64,000 bases of DNA, taken from NCBI GenBank assembly GCA_021806645.1, contig JAJZQX010000009.1:62001-126000 (forward strand), written 5' to 3'. A program made the position numbers and the translations under genes. Shown piece after piece: positions 29,132 through 37,896 of the stretch. The stretch comes from Myxococcales bacterium. GTDB lineage: Bacteria; Myxococcota; Myxococcia; Myxococcales; Anaeromyxobacteraceae. Positions within the stretch are counted from its first letter, which is position 1. Each line of letters opens with the position of its first letter. Under the pieces are notes generated by a model. The model had not been told where the DNA came from. It ran no database searches and worked only from the letters and a program-made list of their open reading frames with translations.

Positions 29132-30418
29132 ATGCCCAGCCCCACCGCGTCCACCGGTCTCATCGAACTCGACGCCGTCCGGACCCAGGTCCTGCCCAAC
29201 GGGCTGCGACTGCGGGTTCTCCGCGAGACCGGCTCGCCGACGCTGAGCTACGCCACCTTCTTCCAGGTCGGGTCGCGCAACGAGCGGCCCGGGGTGACCG
29301 GCATCAGCCACCTCTTCGAGCACATGATGTTCAACGGGGCGGCCAAGTACGGTCCCAAGCAGTTCGACCGCGTGCTCGAGGCCCGGGGCGGTGCCTCCAA
29401 CGCCTACACCTCGAACGACCTGACCGTGTATTACGAGGACTTCGCCGCCGACGCCCTCGAGACGGTCATCGACCTGGAGTCGGACCGGATGCGGTCGCTC
29501 CGGATCGACGACGAGGCCCTGGAGCAGGAGCGCGAGGTGGTGAAGGAGGAGCGCCGCCTGCGCACCGACAACTCGGTCTACGGGCTCATGGAGGAGGCCC
29601 TGGAGTCGCTGGTCCACCAGGCCCACCCGTACCGCTGGCCGGTGATCGGCTGGATGTCGGACATCGAGCGGATCAGCCGCGCCGACTGCGAGGCCTACTT
29701 CCGCACCTTCTACGCCCCGGGCAACGCCGCCGTCTACGTGGTGGGCGACCTCGATCCAGATGCGACCCTGGCCCAGCTGGCGGGCGCCTACGGCGACATA
29801 CCGGCCGGCCCGGCGCCGGCGCCGGTGGCCACCGGCGAGCCCGACCAGCGCGGCGAGCGGCGGGCCGAGATCCGCTACCCGGCCCAGGGACCGGCGCTGC
29901 TCTGCGGCTGGCGCGCCGCCGCGGCCAGGAGCCCGGATGCGGCCGCCCTAGACATGCTGCAGGCCTGCCTCGGCGTCGGCGAGTCCTCGCGGCTGCGCCG
30001 GCGGCTGATCCACAAGGACGCGCTGGTGACCTCGCTGGGGCTCTCCTTCGGCTGGCGCATCGACCCGGGCGTCTTCTCGATCTTCGCCGAGCTGTCACCT
30101 GGCGTGAAGGTGGAGCGGGTCGAGAAGATCCTCGCCGAGGAGCTGGCGCGCGTGGCGGAGCGCGGGGTGGCCGTCACCGAGCTGAAGCGGGCCCGGGCCC
30201 TGCTCCGCAGCTCGGTGCTCCACGAGCTGGGCACGCATCACGGGCTGGCCCAGGCGCTCGGCGAGGGCGAGGCGTTGCTGGGCGACTGGCGCCAGGCGGG
30301 GCGGGTGCTGGAGCTCTACGCCCGCGTCAAGCCGGCCGAGGTTCGGCGGGTGGCTCGCGACTACCTCTCGCCGGATCGACGCAACACCGTGGTCGTGGTG
30401 CCGGAGACGCGGCCATGA
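29132..30418 (+). CDS. M16 zinc protease, catalytic subunit
   Basis: 428 residues of the insulinase/processing-peptidase family. The inverted zinc motif HXXEH is present as H-L-F-E-H (60-64), followed by M-M-F-N-G, and a glutamate about 75 residues on (E-T-V-I-D-L-E-S-D-R-M) supplies the third ligand. Two homologous halves fill the length. No signal peptide is seen at this start, so cytoplasmic location is likely unless the start lies elsewhere. The downstream gene overlaps (ATGA) and encodes a second M16 protein lacking the zinc motif, so the pair probably forms a heterodimer. Confidence 0.9.
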   Translation: MPSPTASTGLIELDAVRTQVLPNGLRLRVLRETGSPTLSYATFFQVGSRNERPGVTGISHLFEHMMFNGAAKYGPKQFDRVLEARGGASNAYTSNDLTVYYEDFAADALETVIDLESDRMRSLRIDDEALEQEREVVKEERRLRTDNSVYGLMEEALESLVHQAHPYRWPVIGWMSDIERISRADCEAYFRTFYAPGNAAVYVVGDLDPDATLAQLAGAYGDIPAGPAPAPVATGEPDQRGERRAEIRYPAQGPALLCGWRAAAARSPDAAALDMLQACLGVGESSRLRRRLIHKDALVTSLGLSFGWRIDPGVFSIFAELSPGVKVERVEKILAEELARVAERGVAVTELKRARALLRSSVLHELGTHHGLAQALGEGEALLGDWRQAGRVLELYARVKPAEVRRVARDYLSPDRRNTVVVVPETRP

Positions 30419-31734
30419 GCCAGCTCCAGGCACCGCCGGTGGAACGGACCCGGCTCGCGAACGGGCTGCAGGTGGTGGTGGCGCCGCGGCGCGGCGTGCC
30501 GCTGGTGGCGGTCCGGCTCATGGTCCGCGCCGGCTCGGCGCTCGACCCGGCCAGGCGCTTCGGGCTGGCGCACCTGGTGGCCGCGGCGGTCCGGCGAGGC
30601 ACCCGGCGGCGCAGCGGGGCGCGGCTCGACGCCGAGGTCGAGGCGCTGGGGGCGGAGCTGGGCGGCGGCGTCGACGAGGACGCCGCGGCGATCGGCCTCT
30701 CGGCGCCGCTCGAGGCGCTGCCGCGGCTGCTGGACGTGGTGGCCGACGTGGCCATGCGCCCCAGCTTCCCGGCCGGGGAGGTCGAGCGGCTGCGGCGGCG
30801 CGAGGTGGCGGCGCTCGCCCACGACGCCGACGAGCCCGGAGTGCTGGCCGATCGGGCCACGCTGATGGCCGCCTATGGCGATCACGCCTACGGCCACCCC
30901 TCGGAAGGTCGCGGCCGCGACGTGGCCGCGATGCGGCGCGCCGACCTGGCCGCGTTTCACGCCCGCCACTGGCGCCCGTCGCGAGCCACGCTGCTGGTGG
31001 TCGGGCCGGTGGAGGTGGAGCGGACCCTGGCGCTGGCGGTGAAGCGGTTCGGCGGCTGGAAGGGGGTTCCGGGCGCGGAGCTGGAGATCGCGCCGCCGGC
31101 GCCGCCGGTCGGGCCGGCGGTGGTGATCGTCGATCGCCCCGAGCTGACGCAGGCGCAGGTCCGCTTCGCCTCGGCCGGCTACGCGCGCTCCAGCCCGGAC
31201 TTCGCGGCCGGGCTGGTGGCCGGCGCGGTGCTGGGCGGAGGGTTCACCTCGCGCCTCATGGAGGCGGTCCGCGTCAACCGTGGCCTCAGCTACGGCGTCC
31301 GCAGCCGCTTCGCCACCGGCCGTGCCGGCGGGCTCTTCTTCTTCTCCTCGTTCACCAAGGTCGAGACGGCCGGCGAGCTGGTGCAGGTGGCGCTCGACGA
31401 GGTGGCCCGGTACCGCGAGGGAGGGCCCACCGAGGAGGAGCTGGAGCGGACCCGCGGCTACCTCTGCGGTCTCTACCCGCTCGGGCTCGAGACCCACGAG
31501 CAGTGGGCCGAGAAGCTGGCCGAGGTGGAGCTGTACGGCCTCGCCGCCGACGAGGTGACCGGGTTCCGCGATCGGATCCGGGCGGTGGACGCGGCGGCCT
31601 GCCTCGAGGTGGGGAGGCGCTGGCTCCCGGTGGACCGGCGGGTGGTGGTGGTGGTCGGCCCGGCCGGACGGCTCCGGCCCCAGCTGGCCCGGTTTGGCCC
31701 GGTCAAGGTGGTGACGGCCCGGGCGGTGACGTGA
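30415..31734 (+). CDS. M16 protease-like protein, zinc motif lost
   Basis: 439 residues. The overall M16 pattern is clear (T-R-L-A-N-G-L-Q-V-V-V, then later G-G-G-F-T-S-R-L-M-E-A-V-R and L-S-Y-G-V-R-S), but the position of HXXEH reads H-L-V-A-A, lacking the catalytic glutamate and second histidine. Such partners bind substrate in heterodimeric processing peptidases while the other subunit cuts. Coupled to the catalytic subunit upstream by a 4-bp overlap and to the pseudouridine synthase downstream by the same arrangement. Confidence 0.9.
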   Translation: MSQLQAPPVERTRLANGLQVVVAPRRGVPLVAVRLMVRAGSALDPARRFGLAHLVAAAVRRGTRRRSGARLDAEVEALGAELGGGVDEDAAAIGLSAPLEALPRLLDVVADVAMRPSFPAGEVERLRRREVAALAHDADEPGVLADRATLMAAYGDHAYGHPSEGRGRDVAAMRRADLAAFHARHWRPSRATLLVVGPVEVERTLALAVKRFGGWKGVPGAELEIAPPAPPVGPAVVIVDRPELTQAQVRFASAGYARSSPDFAAGLVAGAVLGGGFTSRLMEAVRVNRGLSYGVRSRFATGRAGGLFFFSSFTKVETAGELVQVALDEVARYREGGPTEEELERTRGYLCGLYPLGLETHEQWAEKLAEVELYGLAADEVTGFRDRIRAVDAAACLEVGRRWLPVDRRVVVVVGPAGRLRPQLARFGPVKVVTARAVT

Positions 31735-32450
31735 TCGTGGGTGTCGAAGGGGCCGGGCCCGAGCCGCGCCTCCTCCACGAGGACGGGGCGCTGCTGGCGA
31801 TCGACAAGCCGGCCGGACGGCTGGTCATCCCCGGTCGGTCGGGCGGGGAGCTCTCGCTCCGGGAGCAGTTGACGGTCAGTCACGGCCCCCTCTGGGTGGT
31901 CCACCGGCTCGACCGCGGGACCAGCGGCGTGCTGATCTTCGCCCGCACCGCCGAGGCCCACCGCGACCTCAACATGCAGTTCGAGCGGGGCGAGCCGCGC
32001 AAGACCTACCTGGCGCTGGTGGCCGGCCGGCCCCCCGACCGGTTCGAGTGTGACGCCGGGATCGCCCCGGCGCGGAGGGGCAAGATGAAGCCGGTCCCCG
32101 CCGGCGATCCGCGCGGCAAGCGGTCACGCACCGCCTTCCGGGTGCTGGAGCGGTTCGAGCCGGCCGGGGGGAACGGCCCGCTGGCGCTGGTGGAGGCGGT
32201 GCCGGAGACGGGGCGGACCCACCAGATCCGGATCCACCTGCGGGCGGCCGGTTTCCCGCTGGCCTTCGATCCCGACTACGGAGAGGCGGAGCCGCGGCGC
32301 GCCGCCAGCGGCGCGGTGTTGCTGGCACGAACGCCGCTCCACGCGGCGACCCTGACCCTGCGCCACCCGGACGGCCACCAGTTCACCATCGAGGCGCCGC
32401 TCACGGGCGATCTAGGAGCGGCGCTGGCGGCGCTGCGGAGCCCAGTCTGA
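31731..32450 (+). CDS. RluA-family pseudouridine synthase
   Basis: 239 residues from a GTG overlapping the upstream stop. The catalytic segment H-R-L-D-R-G-T-S-G contains the essential aspartate, and K-T-Y-L-A-L-V and G-R-T-H-Q-I-R-I-H-L are the two other RluA signatures. No S4 domain, so it resembles RluA/RluC-short or TruC-type enzymes. It converts uridine to pseudouridine in rRNA or tRNA; exact target not determinable. End of the three-gene run beginning with the M16 proteases. Confidence 0.92.
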   Translation: MIVGVEGAGPEPRLLHEDGALLAIDKPAGRLVIPGRSGGELSLREQLTVSHGPLWVVHRLDRGTSGVLIFARTAEAHRDLNMQFERGEPRKTYLALVAGRPPDRFECDAGIAPARRGKMKPVPAGDPRGKRSRTAFRVLERFEPAGGNGPLALVEAVPETGRTHQIRIHLRAAGFPLAFDPDYGEAEPRRAASGAVLLARTPLHAATLTLRHPDGHQFTIEAPLTGDLGAALAALRSPV

Positions 32451-32473
32451 GGCGGTGGAACGCCCGGCGAGCC

Positions 32474-32884
32474 TCAGGCCCGGCCGTGGACCAGGACCCG
32501 CGGCTCGGCGCTGAAGGTCACGTCGATCTTGTCGATTCGCACGGCGCTCACGAAGCCGCGGCCGAAGGTCGGGTGGTCTACCACGTCGTCGACCACGAAG
32601 CGGCGCTTCAGGGAGTAGGGGACCGGCGGGCGCTTGTGGGCCGCCAGCGCGTCCTCGAAGGAGACCACGACCTTCTTCTCCCGCGGCGGGCGGGTGGCCT
32701 TCTTCTTCACCACCGAGCCGGTCGAGGCGACCGCGCCCGGCGCCGGGCGAAACTTGTGCTCACCCTTGCAGGTGTTGCACTTCACCTTCGCCGGCTTGCC
32801 GCCCACCATGGCGATCACCGTGTGTGCGAGCGTCAACTCGCACTTGCTGCAGAGCGCATCCACCTCGCCGCCGACCTTGATCAT
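32474..32884 (-). CDS. Zinc-ribbon protein with C-terminal beta domain
   Basis: 136 residues. An N-terminal ribbon has C-S-K-C and C-N-T-C separated by about 27 residues. A lysine-rich linker (KKKATRPPREKK) follows, then a C-terminal domain D-D-V-V-D-H-P-T-F-G-R-G-F-V and K-I-D-V-T-F that resembles small SH3-like beta folds seen in myxobacterial proteins. Cytoplasmic; a nucleic-acid or RNA-polymerase-associated role is conceivable but unsupported. Divergent from the MlaE gene across 91 bp. Confidence 0.7.
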   Translation of the reverse strand: MIKVGGEVDALCSKCELTLAHTVIAMVGGKPAKVKCNTCKGEHKFRPAPGAVASTGSVVKKKATRPPREKKVVVSFEDALAAHKRPPVPYSLKRRFVVDDVVDHPTFGRGFVSAVRIDKIDVTFSAEPRVLVHGRA

Positions 32885-32975
32885 ATTGGCGCCAGCATAC
32901 AGCAAAGCCGGTGCGGGAAAAGACCACTTGGAGGGAAACGCGACCATCCCGGTGAAGCGTGCCATATTCCGGGCC

Positions 32976-33728
32976 ATGAATCGGCTCAAGGCCGCCCTGG
33001 AGGACTTCGGGAGCATGATCTTCTTTGCCCTGGAAGCCCTGGCCTGGGCTTTCCGCCCGCCCTTCCGGCTGGGGCTGATCTTGAGCCAGATGGCCTTCAT
33101 CGGGGTCGGCTCGGTATTCATCGTCGGCGTGACCGGGACCTTCAGCGGCATGGTGCTGGCGTTGCAGGGGAATTACGCCATGAAGCAGTTCGCCGCCGAG
33201 GGCTACGTCGGCGGCTCGGTGGCGCTGGCGCTGGCCCGCGAGCTGGCGCCGGTGCTGACCGCCCTCATGGTCACCGGCCGGGCCGGCAGCGCCATCGCCA
33301 CCGAGCTGGGGACCATGCGGGTCACCGAGCAGATCGACGCCATGGATTCCATGGCGGTCAACCCGATCCAGTACCTGGTGGTTCCCAGGGTGATCGCCTC
33401 GATCCTGATGTTCCCGGCGCTGACCATGCTCTTCAACGTCCTCGGCTACATGGGGGCCTACGTGATGGGGGTCTACGTCGCCAAGATCCCGGTCGGCCCC
33501 TTCATCGAGCACACCCGGACCTTCCTGGTGCCTGCCGACGTGGTCCACGGGCTGTGGAAGGCGGTCCTCTTCGGCGCGGTGGTGTCGGTGATCACCTGCT
33601 GGCGGGGGTACTCGGCCAGCGGCGGCTCGCGTGGCGTCGGGGAGGGGACCACCCGCGCCGTGGTGAGCAGCTCCATCGGCATCCTGGTGGTGGACTACGC
33701 GCTCACGCTCTTCTCGGTGGGGAGCTAG
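32976..33728 (+). CDS. MlaE-type ABC transporter permease
   Basis: 250 residues, five to six membrane segments, with the MlaE signatures T-F-S-G-M-V-L-A-L-Q-G, E-L-A-P-V-L-T-A-L-M-V-T-G-R-A-G-S-A-I-A-T-E and M-R-V-T-E-Q-I-D-A-M. It forms the inner-membrane channel of an MCE-type lipid transporter together with the ATPase and MCE genes that follow by 4 and 10 bp. These systems move phospholipids between inner and outer membranes. No mlaB or mlaC homologue is adjacent. Confidence 0.92.
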   Translation: MNRLKAALEDFGSMIFFALEALAWAFRPPFRLGLILSQMAFIGVGSVFIVGVTGTFSGMVLALQGNYAMKQFAAEGYVGGSVALALARELAPVLTALMVTGRAGSAIATELGTMRVTEQIDAMDSMAVNPIQYLVVPRVIASILMFPALTMLFNVLGYMGAYVMGVYVAKIPVGPFIEHTRTFLVPADVVHGLWKAVLFGAVVSVITCWRGYSASGGSRGVGEGTTRAVVSSSIGILVVDYALTLFSVGS

Positions 33729-33732
33729 CGCC

Positions 33733-34473
33733 GTGATCCAGGTCCGCGACCTCTGGAAGTCGTTCGGCGAGAACCAGGTGCTCAAGGGGATCACGCTCAC
33801 CATCTCGCGCGGCGAGACCTACGTCGTGCTGGGTGGCTCCGGTTCGGGCAAGACCGTGCTGATGAAGCACGTCATCGGCCTCTTCAAGCCCGACCGGGGC
33901 TCGGTCCACATCGACGGGGTCGAGATCTCGTCGCTCACCGGTAAGGCGCTCACCGAGGCGCGTGGCGTCTTCGGCATGGTCTTCCAGGGGGCGGCGCTCT
34001 TCGACTCCATGACCGTCCAGGAGAACGTGGCGTTCCCGCTGGTGGAGCGCGGCCACGCCCCCGCGGCGGAGGAGGTGCGCGAGCGGTGCCTCGCCAAGCT
34101 GAAGGTGGTCGACCTGGGCGAGGAGGTCCTGGAGCGATACCCCGCCGAGCTCTCCGGCGGCATGCGCAAGCGCGTGGCCCTGGCGAGGGCGCTGGTCTCC
34201 GACCCGCAGGTGGTGCTCTACGACGAGCCGACCACCGGCCTCGACCCCATCACCACCGCCTACGTCGACGGGATGATCCTGGCGGCCAAGGAGAAGCTGG
34301 GCATCACCTCGATGGTCATCAGCCATGACGTGGCTTCGGCATTCAAGGTGGCCGACCGGCTGGCCGTGCTTTACGATGGGCACCTAGTCGCCGAGGGCAC
34401 GCCGGCCGAGGTCAAGGCGAGCCGCGACCCGTACGTGCAGCGATATCTCTCCACCTGGTTCGAGAAACAGTGA
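33733..34473 (+). CDS. MlaF-type ABC transporter ATPase
   Basis: 246 residues, GTG start. Walker A G-G-S-G-S-G-K-T-V-L, signature L-S-G-G-M-R-K-R-V-A-L-A-R and Walker B V-V-L-Y-D-E-P-T-T-G-L-D-P are intact; R-K-R within the signature segment is typical of MlaF. Powers lipid transport with the MlaE permease encoded directly upstream. Confidence 0.93.
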   Translation: MIQVRDLWKSFGENQVLKGITLTISRGETYVVLGGSGSGKTVLMKHVIGLFKPDRGSVHIDGVEISSLTGKALTEARGVFGMVFQGAALFDSMTVQENVAFPLVERGHAPAAEEVRERCLAKLKVVDLGEEVLERYPAELSGGMRKRVALARALVSDPQVVLYDEPTTGLDPITTAYVDGMILAAKEKLGITSMVISHDVASAFKVADRLAVLYDGHLVAEGTPAEVKASRDPYVQRYLSTWFEKQ

Positions 34474-34483
34474 GCCCACGCCC

Positions 34484-36175
34484 GTGAAGATGCCGCAGCT
34501 CAACAAGGCCCTCCTGGTGGGCGCGCTGGTGGCGGTGGCGGGGAGCGCCTTCCTGGTGGCGTTCACCTTCTTCAAGAAGGGTGGCTACTCCGAGAAGGAG
34601 AGCTACGTCGTCCACGCCTTCTTCACCGACGCCACCGGCCTCACCTGGAAGAGCCGGGTCCAGATCGCCGGCATCCAGGTCGGCGAGGTGGACAAGATCA
34701 CGCTGGAGGGTCAACGCGCCCGGCTCGACCTGCGCGTCAAGAACGGGATCGACCTCAAGGCCGACGCCTGTCTCACCAAGGTCTTCCCGTCGGCGCTGCT
34801 CCCCGACGCGCTCCTGGAGGTCTCGCTGGGTGCCGAGGGCTCGCCGTCGCTCGCCTCGCTCCCGCGGGAGCAGCGCGAGGTGAAGTGCGTCCGCGAGGGC
34901 GCCAGCACGCAGAAGTTGATCGCGTCCATGTCCAAGATCGCCGCCGACGTACAGGTGGTTACCGCGGAACTCACCAGGATGGTCGGAGACCAGCGCGGCT
35001 CGATGCGCGAGATCATCGAGAACATAGCCAACCTGACCAGGCGGCTCGACGAGACGGTCTCGGCGAACTCAGGGAAGCTCTCTCGCCTGCTCTCCAACGC
35101 CGAGGCCATCTCCGCCGACGTGCGCGACCTGACCGGATCGGAGAAGGAGCGGATCCGCGAGATCGTCCGCAACACCGAGGCCGTCTCCAGGGAGCTGCGC
35201 CAGGTGCTGGCCAGTGCCCAGGCCGTCATGGACGGCGGGAGTGGCGGCGCCGGCGTCACGGCGCCGGACACCGGGGCGGGCACGGTGGCGGGCGTCGGGG
35301 GCGGGACGGGCAGCCAGCCAGGTCCGTCCGGTGGTGCGGGCCCGGCTGGCGCGCCGACCGGCGGCGACGCCCGCGGGGTCAAGCAGGCCGTCGAGAGGGC
35401 CAACGACAGCCTGGCCCGGCTCGACACGCTGCTGGCCAAGCTGCAGGAAGGCGACAGCGTCGCGGGCAAGCTGCTCAGCGACAAGCGGCTCGGGAACAAG
35501 GTCGGCGAAGCCATCGAGACCTACGCGAACTACGCCGACAGCGTGAACCGCATGCAGGTCGAGGTGCGGCTCCGGTCCGAGTGGCTCCTCAACCAGACCG
35601 CGGCCAAGACCTACTTCGGCATCCGCCTGGTGCCGCGCCCGGACAAGTACTACATCTTCGAGGTGGTCTCGGACCCGCGCGGCGTGGACACGGTCACCAC
35701 CAACACCACCACCACGCATGATCCCACCCAGCCACCCCCGGACACCACCACCGTCGCCACCACCTCCACCCATGAGCAGAAGCTCACCTACTCGCTGCAG
35801 ATGGCCAAGCGCTACGGCCCGGTCGCCTTCCGCGTCGGCGTCATCGAGAGTTCGGGCGGCGTCGGCTCCGACCTGCACCTCTTCGACGACCGGTTGCAGG
35901 TGTCGGTCTCGGTCTACCAGTTCAGCCGGCCGTTCCAGGGGGTCTTCCCGCGCGCCAAGGTCTGGGTCAACTGGTCCTTCCTGCAGCACTTCCACGTGAC
36001 GGCCGGCTCCGACGACTTCCTCAACCAGTGGCGGTCGGGCCGATACCCCGGCGGCCCGAAGTTCTCGCTGGGGGCCGACGTCTTCTTCGGTGGCGGGATC
36101 TTCTTCACCGACGACGACCTGAAGACGCTGATCGGCATGGGGGCCGCCTCCATGGTCACCCCGGCCGTGAAGTGA
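34484..36175 (+). CDS. MCE-domain lipid transport protein with long beta-rich C-terminal domain
   Basis: 563 residues. Membrane anchor 9-29; MCE domain about 38-118 (DATGLTWKSRVQIAGIQVGEVDK is its core, shown here by positions 49-71); helical region 140-250; a Gly-rich linker 251-297; second helical region 298-350; then about 355-550 amphipathic strands with conserved-looking YFGIRLVPRPDKYY, LHLFDDRLQVSVSVY and FFTDDDLKTLIG. The family's canonical MlaD is about 180 residues, so two thirds of this protein is additional. The tail could be a beta-barrel or barrel-like module reaching the outer membrane. A T/P-rich loop (403-428) sits within it. GTG start. Confidence 0.87.
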   Translation: MKMPQLNKALLVGALVAVAGSAFLVAFTFFKKGGYSEKESYVVHAFFTDATGLTWKSRVQIAGIQVGEVDKITLEGQRARLDLRVKNGIDLKADACLTKVFPSALLPDALLEVSLGAEGSPSLASLPREQREVKCVREGASTQKLIASMSKIAADVQVVTAELTRMVGDQRGSMREIIENIANLTRRLDETVSANSGKLSRLLSNAEAISADVRDLTGSEKERIREIVRNTEAVSRELRQVLASAQAVMDGGSGGAGVTAPDTGAGTVAGVGGGTGSQPGPSGGAGPAGAPTGGDARGVKQAVERANDSLARLDTLLAKLQEGDSVAGKLLSDKRLGNKVGEAIETYANYADSVNRMQVEVRLRSEWLLNQTAAKTYFGIRLVPRPDKYYIFEVVSDPRGVDTVTTNTTTTHDPTQPPPDTTTVATTSTHEQKLTYSLQMAKRYGPVAFRVGVIESSGGVGSDLHLFDDRLQVSVSVYQFSRPFQGVFPRAKVWVNWSFLQHFHVTAGSDDFLNQWRSGRYPGGPKFSLGADVFFGGGIFFTDDDLKTLIGMGAASMVTPAVK

Positions 36176-36181
36176 GGCTTC

Positions 36182-36360
36182 AGTGCCCCGGCCCAGGCAA
36201 GATGCCTACTGCGAGCGCCGATCCTCTCGCTGCGGCAGGCGGCCTCGTCGGTCCGCTGCTCAGCGTAGATCCACTACGCTTCCGCTGCTCCCTCCTCGGG
36301 CGCCAGCCTCGCTTCGGTCTCGACGCTCTCGTCACGGCATCTCGCCTGGGTCGGGGCACT
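36182..36360. repeat. 179-bp element with 25-bp terminal inverted repeats (MITE/REP-like)
   Basis: The left end, AGTGCCCCGGCCCAGG followed by CAAGATGCC (36182-36206), is the reverse complement of the right end 36336-36360 with two mismatches. A central hairpin AGCGTAG-ATCCA-CTACGCT lies near 36262-36280. No reading frame inside looks coding. It fills the whole space between the MCE gene and the thioredoxin gene and ends two bases before the latter's GTG. No clean target-site duplication is visible. Confidence 0.65.
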
Positions 36361-36362
36361 AA

Positions 36363-36884
36363 GTGAAGGCCTGGCTCAAGCTGGCGCTGGCCGGCGTCGC
36401 GGCGGTGGTGGTCGCCCAGGTGATGGTGCGGCGCTCGGGGAGGGTGCCGGCGACGGGATCGACCCCACCCTCCTTCACGCTTCGTGCGGCTGATGGTGCC
36501 GAGGTCAAGCTGGCCGGGCTGCGCGGCAAGGTCGTGCTGGTGAACTTCTGGGCCACCTGGTGCCCGCCCTGCCTGCGCGAGCTGCCCGAGCTGTCGGCGG
36601 CGCGCGAGGTGGACGGTGGGCGCTGCCTGGAGGTGCTCGGTGTGGTCGAGGAGTCGGCCGGCGACGACGTGGCGGCGGCCGCCAGGCGGCTGCCGTACCC
36701 GGTCGTGCTCGACCCCCACGCCGAGGTGGCGACCGCCTGGGGTGTCACCGCCTATCCGCGCTCCTTCCTGCTCGACCGCGAGGGGCGGCTGGCGCAGGTC
36801 TTCGAAGGAGCGCTGGACCGGGGCCAGATCGAGGCCGCCACCGCGCCGCTGCTGGCGCCGTCCTGTTCTGGGGCCCGGCCATGA
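36363..36884 (+). CDS. TlpA/ResA-like thiol-disulfide protein
   Basis: 173 residues. An N-terminal membrane anchor (about 2-22) precedes a thioredoxin fold with the redox motif W-C-P-P-C in N-F-W-A-T-W-C-P-P-C, and the cis-proline segment T-A-Y-P-R-S-F. Periplasm-facing; members reduce apocytochrome or other disulfides. Multiheme cytochromes are encoded in this genome (see 2127), so a role in cytochrome c maturation is plausible. The GTG start lies just after the palindromic repeat, which leaves no obvious ribosome site. Overlaps yacG by 4 bp. Confidence 0.88.
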   Translation: MKAWLKLALAGVAAVVVAQVMVRRSGRVPATGSTPPSFTLRAADGAEVKLAGLRGKVVLVNFWATWCPPCLRELPELSAAREVDGGRCLEVLGVVEESAGDDVAAAARRLPYPVVLDPHAEVATAWGVTAYPRSFLLDREGRLAQVFEGALDRGQIEAATAPLLAPSCSGARP

Positions 36885-37117
36885 CGCGCCGCTGCCCGAG
36901 TTGCCGGCAGCCGGCCGGCGAGCGAGGCGTGAATCGTTTCTTCCCGTTCTGCTCCGACCGGTGCCGCCTGCTCGACCTGGGGAAGTGGTTCGACGGCCGG
37001 TACCGGGTAGCGGGTGAACCGGCCGGCGGTGACGAGGCCGCTCCCGGCACGGGTGAGGGCGAGCCCACCGAGGGCCCGGACCCAGGCCAGGAGCCTGGGT
37101 CGGGCCACTTGCGGTAG
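36881..37117 (+). CDS. yacG: YacG-type zinc-binding DNA gyrase inhibitor
   Basis: 78 residues. The four zinc cysteines C5, C8, C24 and C28 and the segment F-C-S-D-R-C-R-L-L-D-L-G-K-W are diagnostic of YacG. The acidic Gly/Pro-rich tail (about 48-78) is longer than in enteric homologues. YacG binds GyrB and blocks DNA binding by gyrase. Its ATG overlaps the stop of the thioredoxin gene. Confidence 0.92.
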   Translation: MTRRCPSCRQPAGERGVNRFFPFCSDRCRLLDLGKWFDGRYRVAGEPAGGDEAAPGTGEGEPTEGPDPGQEPGSGHLR

Positions 37118-37155
37118 CCCCCCCCCTGATTCGGCGCCCTGGTCGCGTTCATGGT

Positions 37156-37896
37156 ATGAGGCGCGGCGCGATGGGCTTCGTCGATCTTCACTGCCACCTC
37201 CTGTGGGCCCTCGATGACGGCGTCGAGACGGCCGAGGAGGCCGTCGCCGCCGCGCGGTTGCTGACCTCGCTCGGCTTCAGCGACGCCGCGCCGAGCCCGC
37301 ACGCCATCGCGGAGATGCCCTCCCACGACGTGGCCGTCTGCGCCGCCCGGCGAGCCGAGCTGGCCGCGCTGCTGGCGGCCGAGCAGATCCCGCTGCAGCT
37401 CCACCAGAACGCCGAGAACAAGCTCGACGACGCCTTCCTGGCGCGGCTCGACGTCCCGGCTCGACGGGGCATCGGCGAGAGCCAGCGCTGGGCGCTGGTG
37501 GAGCTCCCGTTCCGCGGCGCGGTGCCGGCGCTCCCCGACCTGGTCTTCCGGCTGCGGCGGCGCGACCTGCTCCCGCTCTTCGCCCATCCCGAGCGCTGCC
37601 AGGAGTTCGAACGGCCGGGGCGGGCCGCCGAGGTGGTGCGGCTGGGAGGGGCGCTGCAGCTCAACGCCGGCGCCCTGACCGGGCTCTACGGCCAGACGGC
37701 GCGGAGGCTGGCCGAGCAGTTCCTGTCCGAGGGGCTCTACGCCGTGGCCGCCACCGACCTGCACCGGCCCGACGGCGCCGAGGAGTGGATGCCGGAGGCG
37801 ATGGAACTCCTGGAGAAGCGCGGCGGGAATGGGACGCTGGAGCGGCTCTTCGCGTCCAACCCACGGCTCGTGCTCGCGGGCCAGGAGCTCGGGTGA
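37156..37896 (+). CDS. PHP-domain protein, CpsB/CapC-like tyrosine phosphatase
   Basis: 246 residues. The metal-binding start V-D-L-H-C-H-L-L-W-A-L-D-D-G is the CpsB/YwqE signature; further ligands appear in P-H-A, Q-N-A-E and F-A-H-P-E-R and the final A-T-D-L-H. CpsB-type enzymes are manganese-dependent protein-tyrosine phosphatases acting on BY-kinases of polysaccharide assembly. ATG 37156 or the Met five codons later could start the protein. No BY-kinase or polysaccharide genes are adjacent, although the next gene is a membrane flippase-like protein. Confidence 0.82.
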   Translation: MRRGAMGFVDLHCHLLWALDDGVETAEEAVAAARLLTSLGFSDAAPSPHAIAEMPSHDVAVCAARRAELAALLAAEQIPLQLHQNAENKLDDAFLARLDVPARRGIGESQRWALVELPFRGAVPALPDLVFRLRRRDLLPLFAHPERCQEFERPGRAAEVVRLGGALQLNAGALTGLYGQTARRLAEQFLSEGLYAVAATDLHRPDGAEEWMPEAMELLEKRGGNGTLERLFASNPRLVLAGQELG

